Positions 36,710 to 45,784 of a stretch of DNA of 64,000 bases are shown here, in pieces (within the stretch, counting starts at the first letter, position 1; each line of letters opens with the position of its first letter). Where the stretch lies: assembly GCF_037975235.1 (NCBI RefSeq), contig NZ_CP150241.1:682001-746000 (forward strand), in the 5' to 3' direction. The notes under the pieces were generated by a model that did no database searches, was not told where the DNA came from, and saw only the letters and a list, made by a program, of their open reading frames with translations. Origin of the DNA: Paenibacillus sp. FSL R5-0341. GTDB taxonomy: Bacteria > Bacillota > Bacilli > Paenibacillales > Paenibacillaceae. A program made the translations under genes and the position numbers.

Positions 36710-37000
36710 ATGGATGAATCCAAAGAACTGGAACGACGGCTCAGTGATATGCTGACGGAAGGGGACATGGAAGAGTCCGGCGACACCGATCAGCGGGAAC
36801 GCCAGCTGATTCCTCCCAAATATGAAGTGCGGATTCAGACGGAACGTGATCCAATCGTCGAGGAAACGTTAAAGTACCGGAAGATGGCACGCGAAGTGGA
36901 CGATCGTTATGATCGGTATCTGGAGCGAGCTACCGGGAACAAACCGGCGAGCGACACGGATCAATCGAATTCGGAAGACTCGAATAAGCCGCAATCTTAA
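36710..37000 (+). CDS. Small highly charged protein (96 residues)
   Basis: A hydrophilic protein, MDESKELERRLSDMLTEGDM at its start, rich in Glu, Asp, Arg and Gln, with a Ser/Asn/Asp-rich tail. The middle (PPKYEVRIQTERDPIVEETL) is the only part that looks folded. No cysteine, no membrane segment, no known family; it may be natively disordered. ATAAGGAGC lies 9 nt before the ATG at 36710. It follows the inositol monophosphatase gene by 24 bp and is ended by a terminator, so it closes that cluster. Confidence 0.7.
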   Translation: MDESKELERRLSDMLTEGDMEESGDTDQRERQLIPPKYEVRIQTERDPIVEETLKYRKMAREVDDRYDRYLERATGNKPASDTDQSNSEDSNKPQS

Positions 37001-37032
37001 TTAATCACTGAACGTCATATCTGAACTTAGTC

Positions 37033-37066
37033 AATAACAGGCTCCCCATCAGGGAGTCTGTTATTT
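37033..37066 (+). terminator. Terminator closing the ddl-uvsE cluster
   Basis: AATAACAG and CTCCC pair with GGGAG and CTGTTATT around CATCA; a T-rich tail follows. Confidence 0.85.
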
Positions 37067-37158
37067 CATGTGTGTTCTCAGCAGAGAGGACAACGACTAC
37101 TTTAAAATGATAGAATAGAGTAACACGAACTGATATCATTGGAATGACCGATGTACTA

Positions 37159-37390
37159 TATATTAGGGAGGTAGTTCAAAAAGTCCGCTTTTGATTACCA
37201 AGGATGCCTATGAGGCATCATCAGCATCGAATATGGAATTCAGCCGAAATAAGCGGGAGGCTTACGAAGTATGTTTCCAAAGGAAACATTTTGGTTGCTC
37301 ACGTAGTTTTCCTACGCTCCGCTACTCCATTTCTAGCTTCATCCCATCTTCTCGGTACTGAAAACCGACCTTTTTGAACACGTATATTAG
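37159..37390. mobile_element. MITE-like structured repeat with candidate 8-bp target duplication
   Basis: An approximately 204-bp core bounded by inverted ends TTCAAAAAGTCCG (37175-37187) and CGACCTTTTTGAA (37366-37378), 11 of 13 matching. The 8-mer TATATTAG occurs at 37159-37166 and again at 37383-37390, just outside, resembling a target-site duplication. Inside are four hairpins: ATGCC-GGCAT (37204-37218), ATGTTTCC-GGAAACAT (37271-37289), CGTAG-CTACG (37302-37316) and TCGGT-ACCGA (37352-37368). There is no transposase or credible reading frame. It resembles, from memory, a frequent Paenibacillus intergenic repeat. Confidence 0.65.
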
Positions 37391-37431
37391 TGTAAATTAT
37401 TATAGATTCACGAAAAGGAGTGTTACCCCGA

Positions 37432-38754
37432 ATGAAGCGTAAACGTATATGGGAAAATACAGCTGCAGGTTTAACAGCCAGCATGCTGGCAGGGATGCTG
37501 CTCTTCACATCGTCTGCATTGCCTGCACATGCTGCAGACGCCAAAACAGGCGTATTGCCGGCGGGTACAAACGAGGCATCACTGACTGCCAAGAAAGATG
37601 CAGTAGCCGTAACGAAGGAGTTCCGAATCGTTACCTTGGGAGACTCCATAACCGTAGGTTATGAGCCCAACACAAAAGAGCTGCCTTATGGTTATGTAGA
37701 ACGTCTGCAAGAGCAGGGTTTGCTTCATGGACGTACAAAGGTGGACAACTACGGGATTGCAGGATTAAAAACCAGTGGCTTGAAAAACTTCACTACTGCA
37801 ATTAAGGATGGCAAAACGCTGACTTCTGAAGCCATTCAACCAAGTCTTCCCGATCCAAGAGCGGGACAGATTGGAGCCAATACAGCTGCTATTCGCGAGA
37901 GTATAGCACAGGCGAACTTGATTGCAATTACCATCGGGGGAAATGATGTATCGGAGTTGCTCGGTACAGCAGACAAACTGAGTGATCAGGAACTACAAGA
38001 GAAAGTAAAAGAATTGCTCGCCACATATACAGCCAATGTTAGTGCAACGATTAATGATATCCATGAGATTAACCCGACAGCTAAAATTGTCATTGCTGAT
38101 CAGTATCAACCGATGCCAGAAGTAGCAGGCAAGGCATTGTACGCTAAACTCATGGAGGCATCCCAAGGCTTCACACAAACCATTGATGGTATCGCAGCAC
38201 AATTCACTGCTCAGGGTACCGATGTCAAAGTGGCACACGTGGCTAGAGAATTTGTTGGCGGCGAAGGCACCATGACACATATGATCAAAAATCGTGATTT
38301 CCACCCGAATCAATTCGGATATGCAGCCATTGCCGAAGTATTTGCCAAAACGATCTGGGGCGACTACACCAAGCTGACTGCACCTGCGACAGGTGAGCCG
38401 ATGAACATTATTGTGAGTGGCAAAACATTGAATACACCGTACAAACCGATTATCCGTAACGGCAAAAACTTTGTGGCAATCCAAGACATCGTGAACGCTG
38501 TCGGTGCTACTACGGTTTGGGATAACAAGACTTCAACTGCAACTATTACATACGGAGACCGGAAGGTTGCCGTGAAAATTGGTGCCAATGCTGTGCAGGT
38601 CAACGGAGCATCCGTTACCGTGGATACACCTGCATTCCTGAACAAGGTAGGCAAAGAGTCCAAAACATATGTACCCCTTGCCATGGTAGCTGAAGGCCTT
38701 GGCTTTGACGTGCAATATGTAGCGAAGCTGAAAACCGTGTTTGTTAATCCGTAA
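37432..38754 (+). CDS. Secreted SGNH/GDSL hydrolase with copper-amine-oxidase-N-like domain
   Basis: A 440-residue exported protein. A signal peptide occupies residues 1-35 (cleavage after AHA). The SGNH esterase domain (about 60-310) has RIVTLGDSITVGY with the nucleophile Ser, the glycine in GLKTSGLKNF-type block II, GGNDV of block III and DFHPNQFGYAAIAE with the catalytic Asp/His. The last ~120 residues (KPIIRNGKNFVAIQDIVNAV, DRKVAVKIGANAVQVNG, KTYVPLAMVAEGLGFDV) form two copper-amine-oxidase-N-like repeats, common on Paenibacillus wall proteins. The ATG at 37432 follows AAAAGGAGTG. The substrate, possibly an acylated polysaccharide or lipid, is unknown. Confidence 0.88.
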   Translation: MKRKRIWENTAAGLTASMLAGMLLFTSSALPAHAADAKTGVLPAGTNEASLTAKKDAVAVTKEFRIVTLGDSITVGYEPNTKELPYGYVERLQEQGLLHGRTKVDNYGIAGLKTSGLKNFTTAIKDGKTLTSEAIQPSLPDPRAGQIGANTAAIRESIAQANLIAITIGGNDVSELLGTADKLSDQELQEKVKELLATYTANVSATINDIHEINPTAKIVIADQYQPMPEVAGKALYAKLMEASQGFTQTIDGIAAQFTAQGTDVKVAHVAREFVGGEGTMTHMIKNRDFHPNQFGYAAIAEVFAKTIWGDYTKLTAPATGEPMNIIVSGKTLNTPYKPIIRNGKNFVAIQDIVNAVGATTVWDNKTSTATITYGDRKVAVKIGANAVQVNGASVTVDTPAFLNKVGKESKTYVPLAMVAEGLGFDVQYVAKLKTVFVNP

Positions 38755-38790
38755 TATGCATTTCGTGTTCTAACATAGCATGTTATTTAA

Positions 38791-38834
38791 TAGCCAGAAT
38801 TCCTTGATCCGTTCAAGGCGTTCTGGCTGTTTTA
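38791..38834 (+). terminator. Terminator of SGNH hydrolase gene
   Basis: AGCCAGAA and CCTTGA pair with TTCAAGG and TTCTGGCT, followed by GTTTT. Confidence 0.8.
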
Positions 38835-39004
38835 CGTTCTATGAGAGTTCCTTACATAGGTGTATACCTTCTCTAGTGACCTAAAATGTTGCATAAATAT
38901 ATCTTGTCAGATGACCATGGATGTGTAAATATGAAAATAACTGACAATAAAATAACTAACCCATAGCACGACAGCACCCTTCGCAAGCCAAAGGAGCGCT
39001 TAGG

Positions 39005-40792
39005 ATGAGTAAAATTAAGAACGCTTTCACAACACTGCCAATTCATCACAAAACGATTCTTCTCATCGGACTTTTGATGTTAATCAGCTTTACGTTTTAT
39101 GCATCCGTACTCCGATATGTGTTCAGTATCTATGATCGGCAAATCTATGAGAAATCCTCGCAAGTCCTCAATATGTCTTCGGTAGGCATTGAGAATCAAC
39201 TGCGTGAGATTTCCAATCTCTCCTTCAAGGTGATGTCGGACGAGCCGCTCCAGCAATATTTGCTTCAACTGAAAAAGGTCGAAACGGGTTACGAGAAAAA
39301 TGGATTGCGCAAAAAGATTACCAACAGATTAGTCGCTTACGCGGGTTCCGAAAAATACGTCTATTCCATGCTATTTATCGATAATGATAATAATGTTATG
39401 GCCGCAGGCAATCGGGAGGGAATTTCGGAGTCAAAGCAAAAGGAACTGGTTGCACTGGGGCAGCAATATTCCGGCTCCAATGCCTGGCACACCAGCGGGG
39501 ATAAACAGTCCAGACTTTTGTCCGTCCGACAGGTGAAATCCTTTGTTGGCGGAGCATTCACATTGGAAGACCTCGGTACATTGATCATCCGCGTGCGTTT
39601 GGACCGAATTGTACAGGATCAGATGCAAGAACCGGCTGAGGACTCTCAACTACTCATTACGGATGGAAAAGAAGTGATCTATCCAACAGAATCGTCGGTC
39701 AGTGAAGCCGAGCTTGAGTCTGAATTAAAGCGCACTCAGCCTTACGGAATTGCCATGTTGGAGCAGGGAAGACACTTTGTTGCCCGTGCCCATTCTTCCT
39801 ATACGGATTGGACCTATTTGTACACAACCCCGTTTGACCAGATGTTTAAACAGATCCAGTTTGTCAAACAGTTGGTCACGGTTATCTTTATCATGATTTT
39901 TCTCGCAGCGCTTATCATTGGAGCAAGATTCTCTCGCAGTATTACACACCCGATTGCCCAGTTGATCAAGAAAATGCGTAATATCGAAAAAGGCGATCTG
40001 GATAAACTGGAGGAGGCAGCCCTCGGCAATGTTCCGATATCTCCACAGAATGAGGTCGGACTGCTGCATCGTACATTTAAGATGATGCTTCAACGAATAC
40101 GTGAATTGATTGATGAGAATTATGCGAAGCAACTGGTGATTCGTGAGACTGAGTTGAAAGCGCTTCAGGCGCAGATTAATCCACATTTTCTATACAACAC
40201 GCTTGAATCCATCAACTGGCTGGCCAAAGTACAGAAACAACGTCAGATCTCGGAAATGGTTGAGGCACTCGGTTTTCTGCTGCGTAGTTCTGTGAACATG
40301 TCCGAGAAGTGGATCACGCTGGAAAGAGAATTGGATATTGTCCGCAGTTACGTGACGATTCAGCGCACTCGTTTTGAGGAAAGACTGGATTTTGATATGG
40401 AGATTGCCCCAGAGGTAGGGACGGCCCGAATTCCGAAGCTAACATTACAGCCGTTGGTGGAGAACGCCATTCACTATGCACTCGAGCCAAGCATTGACCC
40501 TTGCCGGATTCGGATCCGGGCGAGAGCAGAGGGAGATAAGGTGATCATTGAAGTCGAGGACGATGGTCCGGGGATGACACCGGAATTCCTGGAACAACTA
40601 CACGAAGGACGTATTCAGACAAGAGGACAGGGCATTGGGTTATCTAACATCCAGGAACGAATCAGACTGACCTTCGGTGATGAAGGTGGAATGGTGATGA
40701 GCAGCAAGCCCGGATCAGGAACTGTAGTATCGATCAGCATACCTTGGATTAGAGAGGACGATGACGATGTACAAAGTGATGCTCGTAGATGA
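39005..40792 (+). CDS. YesM-type sensor histidine kinase
   Basis: A 595-residue membrane kinase. Helices at about 19-39 and 295-315 enclose an outside sensor domain of about 250 residues. HAMP (FSRSITHPIAQLIKKMRNIE) follows. The YesM/LytS-type His kinase motif is NPHFLYNTLESINWLAK, and the ATPase domain has PLVENAIHYALEP, VEDDGPGM and GQGIGLSNIQERIRL. ATG at 39005 follows AAAGGAGCG. Its last 32 bp overlap the start of the response regulator gene, coupling the two. Partners downstream suggest it senses plant cell-wall sugars such as rhamnogalacturonan fragments, by analogy with Bacillus YesM. Confidence 0.92.
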   Translation: MSKIKNAFTTLPIHHKTILLIGLLMLISFTFYASVLRYVFSIYDRQIYEKSSQVLNMSSVGIENQLREISNLSFKVMSDEPLQQYLLQLKKVETGYEKNGLRKKITNRLVAYAGSEKYVYSMLFIDNDNNVMAAGNREGISESKQKELVALGQQYSGSNAWHTSGDKQSRLLSVRQVKSFVGGAFTLEDLGTLIIRVRLDRIVQDQMQEPAEDSQLLITDGKEVIYPTESSVSEAELESELKRTQPYGIAMLEQGRHFVARAHSSYTDWTYLYTTPFDQMFKQIQFVKQLVTVIFIMIFLAALIIGARFSRSITHPIAQLIKKMRNIEKGDLDKLEEAALGNVPISPQNEVGLLHRTFKMMLQRIRELIDENYAKQLVIRETELKALQAQINPHFLYNTLESINWLAKVQKQRQISEMVEALGFLLRSSVNMSEKWITLERELDIVRSYVTIQRTRFEERLDFDMEIAPEVGTARIPKLTLQPLVENAIHYALEPSIDPCRIRIRARAEGDKVIIEVEDDGPGMTPEFLEQLHEGRIQTRGQGIGLSNIQERIRLTFGDEGGMVMSSKPGSGTVVSISIPWIREDDDDVQSDARR

Positions 40793-42320
40793 TGAACGTG
40801 TCATTCTGGAGGGGATTTCCCAAGTGGTCGATTGGGCCGCGGCAGGTACGGAATTGGTGGGAACGGCGAGGAACGGGATCGAAGCATTGGACAAAATCGG
40901 ACAGTCGAGACCCGATATTATCATTACGGATATTTCTATGCCGGGTCTGGATGGTCTCGGACTCATAGAGAAGGCATCCGAAGCATATCCGGGAGTACGT
41001 TTCATTATGTTATCTGGCTATAAGGAGTTCGAATATGCCCGCAGAGCGATGCAATATGGTGTGAAGCATTATTTGCTCAAGCCCTGTAACGAGAATCAGA
41101 TCCATGATGCACTGACTGAACTGTTGCAGGAACATCAGGATGCCCAGGTGAAGGAGCATGTTGCCGGTGAGATGAAACAGCGGCTGCAACGGGTACTTCC
41201 GCATGTGAAGGAGCAATTTTTGCTGGAGTTCATGACCAACCGCACCTATGGGCCAGTGGATTTGGAGTATTATCAGGAGCTATTCGATCTGGAGCTTGAA
41301 GAGAACGCGGTTCGGTTGCTGCTGTTCCGAATTGTGGATGAACATGATTACAGTCACTTATTTGCGATCAAAAACATTGCCAGTGACCTGCTCCCGCATG
41401 TACTGTTAAGCACAACCATCGAAGGCAAACTCTTGATTCTGCTCGCGGATTCTGCTGATCCGGCTGGACTGAAGGAGAGCATTGAAGAAGTTCGGGCTGC
41501 GTTTACCCGACTATATAAATTGGAAGTGACCGCTGCGCTGAGTGAAGCAGATCGAATGATCCAGTCCCGGCGGTTGTTTCGTGAGGCATTGCAGTATCTG
41601 AACCATCGCTTCTTTATCGGTGAAGGCAAGCTGATCACGAAGAATGATCTGGTATTGGCCGGAGAATGCGACGGGGTGCATGTAGAGCAGGATGCGGAGC
41701 AACTGTGTCAGTTGATCAAATCGGGCAATACCGAGGAAACAGCGTTAGAGGTGGAGCGTTTGTTTGATCTATTGTCGCGCCAGCAGCTGGAAATCGAGGT
41801 GACTCGCTCTTACGTAGTGCAGCTCTACTCCGCGATGGTTCATGTCTGTCCGCCTGAGGAGGCAACGGAATTCACCCAGCGTATGGCAGAATTGCCTCAT
41901 ATCGATACGTTATCTGGTTTGAAATCTTTTGTTGCAAGTAGTGCATCCCGATTAACTTCCGGTTATTACAAAAACCATATCAGTCGCCAGTCTTCTGCCG
42001 TGGAGAAGATGATGGATATCGTGGATCGTCATTTTGGAGAGGCAGATCTCTCCCTCAATGGAGTCGCCCATCAGATGCTTTATATGAATCCAGATTATCT
42101 GGGCAAGATTTTCAAAAAAGTCACAGGCGAGAATTTTTCCAACTACGTGAATCGCCTGCGCATTGAACGCGCATGTGACCATATTCGCAGAGGCGGGGAT
42201 GTGAAAGTATTTGAGCTTGCTGAATTGTTCGGATTCGGCGGGAATTCACAATATTTCAGTCAGGTGTTCAAAAAGTGGACCGGGATGACTCCTACGGAAT
42301 TCCGCAGGATCGGCATATAA
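40761..42320 (+). CDS. YesN-type AraC-family response regulator
   Basis: A 519-residue two-component regulator. The receiver (1-120) has VDDERVILEGI, the phosphoacceptor Asp in DIIITDISMPGLDG and the Lys in HYLLKPCNENQ. The middle (about 150-395) is a poorly conserved linker domain typical of the family. The C-terminal AraC DNA-binding domain (about 410-519) contains YMNPDYLGKIFKKVTGENFSNYVNRLRIERA and FGFGGNSQYFSQVFKKWTGMTP. ATG 40761 or 40767 lies inside the kinase gene. It is expected to activate the adjacent binding-protein/permease genes on sugar sensing. A terminator follows at 42352. Confidence 0.92.
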   Translation: MTMYKVMLVDDERVILEGISQVVDWAAAGTELVGTARNGIEALDKIGQSRPDIIITDISMPGLDGLGLIEKASEAYPGVRFIMLSGYKEFEYARRAMQYGVKHYLLKPCNENQIHDALTELLQEHQDAQVKEHVAGEMKQRLQRVLPHVKEQFLLEFMTNRTYGPVDLEYYQELFDLELEENAVRLLLFRIVDEHDYSHLFAIKNIASDLLPHVLLSTTIEGKLLILLADSADPAGLKESIEEVRAAFTRLYKLEVTAALSEADRMIQSRRLFREALQYLNHRFFIGEGKLITKNDLVLAGECDGVHVEQDAEQLCQLIKSGNTEETALEVERLFDLLSRQQLEIEVTRSYVVQLYSAMVHVCPPEEATEFTQRMAELPHIDTLSGLKSFVASSASRLTSGYYKNHISRQSSAVEKMMDIVDRHFGEADLSLNGVAHQMLYMNPDYLGKIFKKVTGENFSNYVNRLRIERACDHIRRGGDVKVFELAELFGFGGNSQYFSQVFKKWTGMTPTEFRRIGI

Positions 42321-42351
42321 CAATGGGCTACCAATCATGTGATTCATGTCT

Positions 42352-42402
42352 GGGGAGGACGAACAGCGCCGAGAGGGGGACTGTTGTCCTCCTCTGTTTT
42401 TT
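42352..42402 (+). terminator. Terminator after YesN-type gene
   Basis: GGAGGAC and AACAG pair with CTGTT and GTCCTCC around a GC-rich loop, followed by a T run. This separates the two-component genes from the ABC genes. Confidence 0.75.
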
Positions 42403-42471
42403 GAACCAACAAGACGGTTTTGTGTATTCAACTATGGTCGTACATTTGCGAAAATGACATTAACAAGTTTG

Positions 42472-42485
42472 TGAAAGCGTTATCA
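42472..42485 (+). promoter_or_regulatory. CcpA (cre) site upstream of binding-protein gene
   Basis: TGAAAGCGTTATCA matches all 14 core positions of the cre consensus and lies 57 bp before the ATG of the sugar-binding protein gene, with AACGAG-N7-CTCGTT (42488-42506) immediately after. Placement fits carbon catabolite repression by CcpA. Confidence 0.75.
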
Positions 42486-42541
42486 GAAACGAGAGGATAA
42501 CTCGTTCACACAACCATATCAACATAAAAGGGGAGATTGGC

Positions 42542-43825
42542 ATGGTGAAAAAGGCAATATTCCTGATGATGGCTGCATTGCTCGTTTTTACAGCGGCTTG
42601 TAGTTCAGGTGGAGGAACTGAAGGAGCATCTGGAGATGACTCAGTTACCCTGCGGATCGCTTGGTGGGGCTCCGATGCAAGGCATGAATATACACAGAAG
42701 GTCATCGACCTGTACAAAACGAAAAATCCGAATGTCAAAATCGACGTGGAATATGCTTCATTTGATGACTATTGGAAAAAGCTCGCACCACAAGCAGCGG
42801 CAAATCAGTTGCCTGACATCGTTCAGATGGATATTTCCTACATCAGCCAATATGCACAGAATGGTCAGCTTGAGGACCTAGCGCCTTATCTGGGCAACCA
42901 GATCAAAGTGGACGATGTGTCCGAGAATGTTATCAGCACAGGTGTAATTAACGGTAAACAATACGGTGTACCTGCCGGTGTTAACGTTCTGGGCTTCCAG
43001 TATGATCCGGCGTTGCTTAAAACAGCAGGTGTGGATGCAATCCCTGAGAATATGACTTGGGAGTCGTACGAAGCATTGGGTAAACAAGCCGCAGATAAAG
43101 GCCTGTATTTGGATGGAGGAGTAGCTCCGGATATTTTCTTCCACTACTTCCTGCGTACCAAAGGACTGTCGCTTTATAACGCTGAAGGAACAGGGCTTGG
43201 CTATGATGATGACCAATTGTTTGTGGAGTTCTTCGGACTTATGCGCCGCATGATTGAGCAGGGCGCAGCACCTACGCCGGACGTAGCTAACCAAACCAAA
43301 GGCATTATTGAGGAATCGGATCTGGTGAAGGAAAAAGGAATTGGCGTATGGCAATGGTCCAACCAGTTCGTAGCCTTGCAACAGGTAGCGAACCGTCCAC
43401 TCGATATCGCGCCAATGCCAGGACCGGATATGGAAAAAGGACTTTATATGCAACCAAGTATGTACTGGGGTGTAACGTCCAACTCCAAAGTGAAGGAAGA
43501 AGCGGCTAAATTCATCGATTTCTGGGTGAATGACGTGGAAGCCAACAAACTGATCAAAGGTGAGCGCGGTGTGCCAATCTCGGGAGCAATCAAAGAAGCC
43601 ATCGCACCTGAGCTGAGTGATGCAACGAAACAGGTCTTTGAATTCGTGGCAGCCATGGAGCCTAAAGCTTCACCAATGAGCCCTCCGCCACCGGTTGGTT
43701 CACCTGAAGTAATCTCTTCTCTGGCAGATGTGGTTGAAGAGTTGAACTTCGGCAAAATTACACCCGAACAGGCAGCAGAAACATTCCGCAAGAACGCTGA
43801 ATCTGTACTTGCGAACAATAAATAA
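42542..43825 (+). CDS. Sugar ABC transporter substrate-binding lipoprotein (YesO-like)
   Basis: A 427-residue lipoprotein. Signal peptide with lipobox FTAAC, then Ser/Gly linker SSGGGTEGASG. The family-1 extracellular solute-binding fold follows (LRIAWWGSDARHEYTQKVID, ADQ-type core PDIVQMDISYISQYAQNG, WGVTSNSKVKEEAAKFIDFW). Length equals Bacillus YesO (427 by memory), and the neighbours are YesP/YesQ-like permeases and a rhamnogalacturonan esterase. It would capture pectin-derived oligosaccharides outside the membrane. ATG at 42542 follows GGGGAG. A cre site and an inverted repeat lie upstream; a stem-loop follows before the permease genes, suggesting differential expression within the operon. 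Confidence 0.92.
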   Translation: MVKKAIFLMMAALLVFTAACSSGGGTEGASGDDSVTLRIAWWGSDARHEYTQKVIDLYKTKNPNVKIDVEYASFDDYWKKLAPQAAANQLPDIVQMDISYISQYAQNGQLEDLAPYLGNQIKVDDVSENVISTGVINGKQYGVPAGVNVLGFQYDPALLKTAGVDAIPENMTWESYEALGKQAADKGLYLDGGVAPDIFFHYFLRTKGLSLYNAEGTGLGYDDDQLFVEFFGLMRRMIEQGAAPTPDVANQTKGIIEESDLVKEKGIGVWQWSNQFVALQQVANRPLDIAPMPGPDMEKGLYMQPSMYWGVTSNSKVKEEAAKFIDFWVNDVEANKLIKGERGVPISGAIKEAIAPELSDATKQVFEFVAAMEPKASPMSPPPPVGSPEVISSLADVVEELNFGKITPEQAAETFRKNAESVLANNK

Positions 43826-43866
43826 CAGTTGAATGATAGCTTGCTCGTCCCACCACTGGGATGGTC

Positions 43867-43904
43867 GGGAAAGGGGCTACTCGCGAATGCGAGGGCCTTT
43901 CCCC
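43867..43904 (+). promoter_or_regulatory. Intercistronic stem-loop between binding protein and permease genes
   Basis: GGGAAAGG and CTCGC pair with GCGAG and CCTTTCCC, a stable stem without a following T run. Such structures in sugar ABC operons protect the upstream mRNA and give more binding protein than permease. Confidence 0.75.
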
Positions 43905-43966
43905 GTCCAGATAACCCGAAGCAAGGATTGAGGCAGCAAGCTGATCCATGAAGGAGGTTCGTTCCA

Positions 43967-44869
43967 TTGAGGCAGTATTCATCGCTACGTAGAAACTTAA
44001 CCGGATATGCGTTCATCAGCCCGTTTATTATTGGATTCCTGGGTTTCACGCTCATCCCCATGTTTGTTTCCTTATATATGTCGTTCACGAGTTATAACTT
44101 GTTCACTTCTCCGCGGTGGATTGGGCTCGATAACTACACCAAAATGTTTTTTGATGACCCGAAATACTGGAATTCGGTCAGAGTGACGTTTCTGTATGTA
44201 TTCATTGGGGTACCGTTAAGATTGATCTTTGCCCTCTTCGTAGCGATGGTCCTGAACACTGGCTCTCGTATGATTGGAACGTACCGGACACTGTATTACC
44301 TGCCATCCATTATCGGTGGTAGTGTAGCCGTATCCATTATGTGGCGTAACCTCTTTAGTAATGAGGGTGTTATCAACAGTGCTCTAACGGCAATTGGGAT
44401 TGGGCCTATCAGCTGGTTTGGTGACCCGAATGCGTCCCTGGTTATGCTTATCTCCCTGTCTGTGTGGCAGTTCGGTTCGTCCATGCTGATCTTCCTGGCT
44501 GGTCTCAAAAATATCCCTACTGAGATGTACGAGGCAGCAGGTGTAGATGGTGCGAATCCTATTCGGAAATTTTTCAGCATTACCTTGCCGCTCCTTAGCC
44601 CGATCGTTCTATTCAATATGATTATGCAAACGATTGGTGCATTCATGACATTCGTACCAGCCTACATTATCTCCAAAGGAGAAGGCGGTCCAATGGATGG
44701 TACCATGCTGTACTCTTTGTATCTGTTCCGTCAGGCATTTATGTTTAACAACATGGGTTATGCTTCGGCCATGGCTTGGATCATGCTCATCATGATCGGT
44801 ATACTCACGGTAGCCGTGTTCCTGACATCCAAGTACTGGGTGTTCTACGAATCTGAAGGAGGGAAGTAA
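43967..44869 (+). CDS. Sugar ABC transporter permease (YesP-like)
   Basis: A 300-residue inner-membrane permease with six helices. The binding-protein-dependent transport EAA loop is [27 protein letters not shown] (about 184-210). The N-terminal [18 protein letters not shown] is typical of the UgpA/LplB-type partner. The TTG at 43967 is supported by AAGGAGG, 8 nt upstream. The second permease begins 2 nt after its stop. No ATPase gene is in the cluster; a shared MsmX-type ATPase elsewhere probably energises it, as known for Bacillus YesOPQ. Confidence 0.92.
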   Translation: MRQYSSLRRNLTGYAFISPFIIGFLGFTLIPMFVSLYMSFTSYNLFTSPRWIGLDNYTKMFFDDPKYWNSVRVTFLYVFIGVPLRLIFALFVAMVLNTGSRMIGTYRTLYYLPSIIGGSVAVSIMWRNLFSNEGVINSALTAIGIGPISWFGDPNASLVMLISLSVWQFGSSMLIFLAGLKNIPTEMYEAAGVDGANPIRKFFSITLPLLSPIVLFNMIMQTIGAFMTFVPAYIISKGEGGPMDGTMLYSLYLFRQAFMFNNMGYASAMAWIMLIMIGILTVAVFLTSKYWVFYESEGGK

Positions 44870-44871
44870 CG

Positions 44872-45711
44872 ATGGTTTGGAGAAATGTAAAATGGCCCAT
44901 TTATCACCTGTTCGTTGCAGCGCTTGCCCTCCTGATGTTGTATCCCGTACTTTGGATGCTCTTTAGTTCATTCAAGGAAAGCCGTACAATCTTCGTCACT
45001 GCGGATACCCTGTTCCCTACCGAGTGGATATGGAGTAACTATGTGGATGGTTGGAAAGGAACGGCTGGAAGACCGTTTATGGATTACATCACCAATTCAC
45101 TTGTTATCGTAGTTATTTCCACCATCGGTGCCGTGATATCGTCATCGCTGATCGCTTTCGGTTTTGCTAGACTCAACTTCAAGGGACGTACATTCTGGTT
45201 CTCCTTGATGATGTTAACACTGATGTTGCCACATGACGTGGTATTGGTTCCTCAATACATTATCTTTACGAAGCTGGGCTGGTTAAATACCATTCTGCCA
45301 ATCGTAGTCCCTACATTCTTCGGAATGCCGTTCTTCATCTTCCTGATGGTACAGTTCATTCGAACGATTCCGAAGGAGTTAGATGAGGCTGCAACCATCG
45401 ACGGATGTAACAAGTTCAGACTGTATATTCAGATTATTATGCCGCTGATCAAGTCTTCTCTGGCGACTGCAGCCATCTTCTCTTTCTACTGGAGATGGGA
45501 GGATCTGCTCGGTCCGGTATTGTACCTGAACTCGCCTGATAAATACACCGTGTCGATGGCGTTGAAAATGTTCCTGGATAGCGAATCTGCTTCCAACTGG
45601 GGCGCGATGTTCGCCATGTCCATCGTCAGTCTGGTTCCGGTTGTAGCGGTGTTCTTCATCTTCCAGAAACAAATTGTTCAAGGGATGAGCACTAGCGGAT
45701 TGAAAGGATAA
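44872..45711 (+). CDS. Sugar ABC transporter permease (YesQ-like)
   Basis: A 279-residue partner permease with six helices and the EAA loop [20 protein letters not shown] (about 168-187). The N-terminal [20 protein letters not shown] is characteristic of the UgpE/YesQ class. GGAGGG precedes the ATG at 44872, which lies 2 nt after the preceding stop, so the permeases are translated together. The rhamnogalacturonan esterase gene follows after 73 bp, in the same direction, suggesting one uptake-and-deacetylation operon. Confidence 0.92.
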   Translation: MVWRNVKWPIYHLFVAALALLMLYPVLWMLFSSFKESRTIFVTADTLFPTEWIWSNYVDGWKGTAGRPFMDYITNSLVIVVISTIGAVISSSLIAFGFARLNFKGRTFWFSLMMLTLMLPHDVVLVPQYIIFTKLGWLNTILPIVVPTFFGMPFFIFLMVQFIRTIPKELDEAATIDGCNKFRLYIQIIMPLIKSSLATAAIFSFYWRWEDLLGPVLYLNSPDKYTVSMALKMFLDSESASNWGAMFAMSIVSLVPVVAVFFIFQKQIVQGMSTSGLKG

Positions 45712-45784
45712 GCAGGATTCAATGTATCTTCGTATCTTCGCCCGAATGAACGTTTACGAAAGTTAAACAAGGAGGTTGTCGCTT

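Noticed and set aside
37299..37649. 116-codon frame opposite the MITE-like element and SGNH gene start
   Set aside because: It crosses the structured repeat and lies antisense to a signal-peptide-bearing gene; no ribosome binding site.
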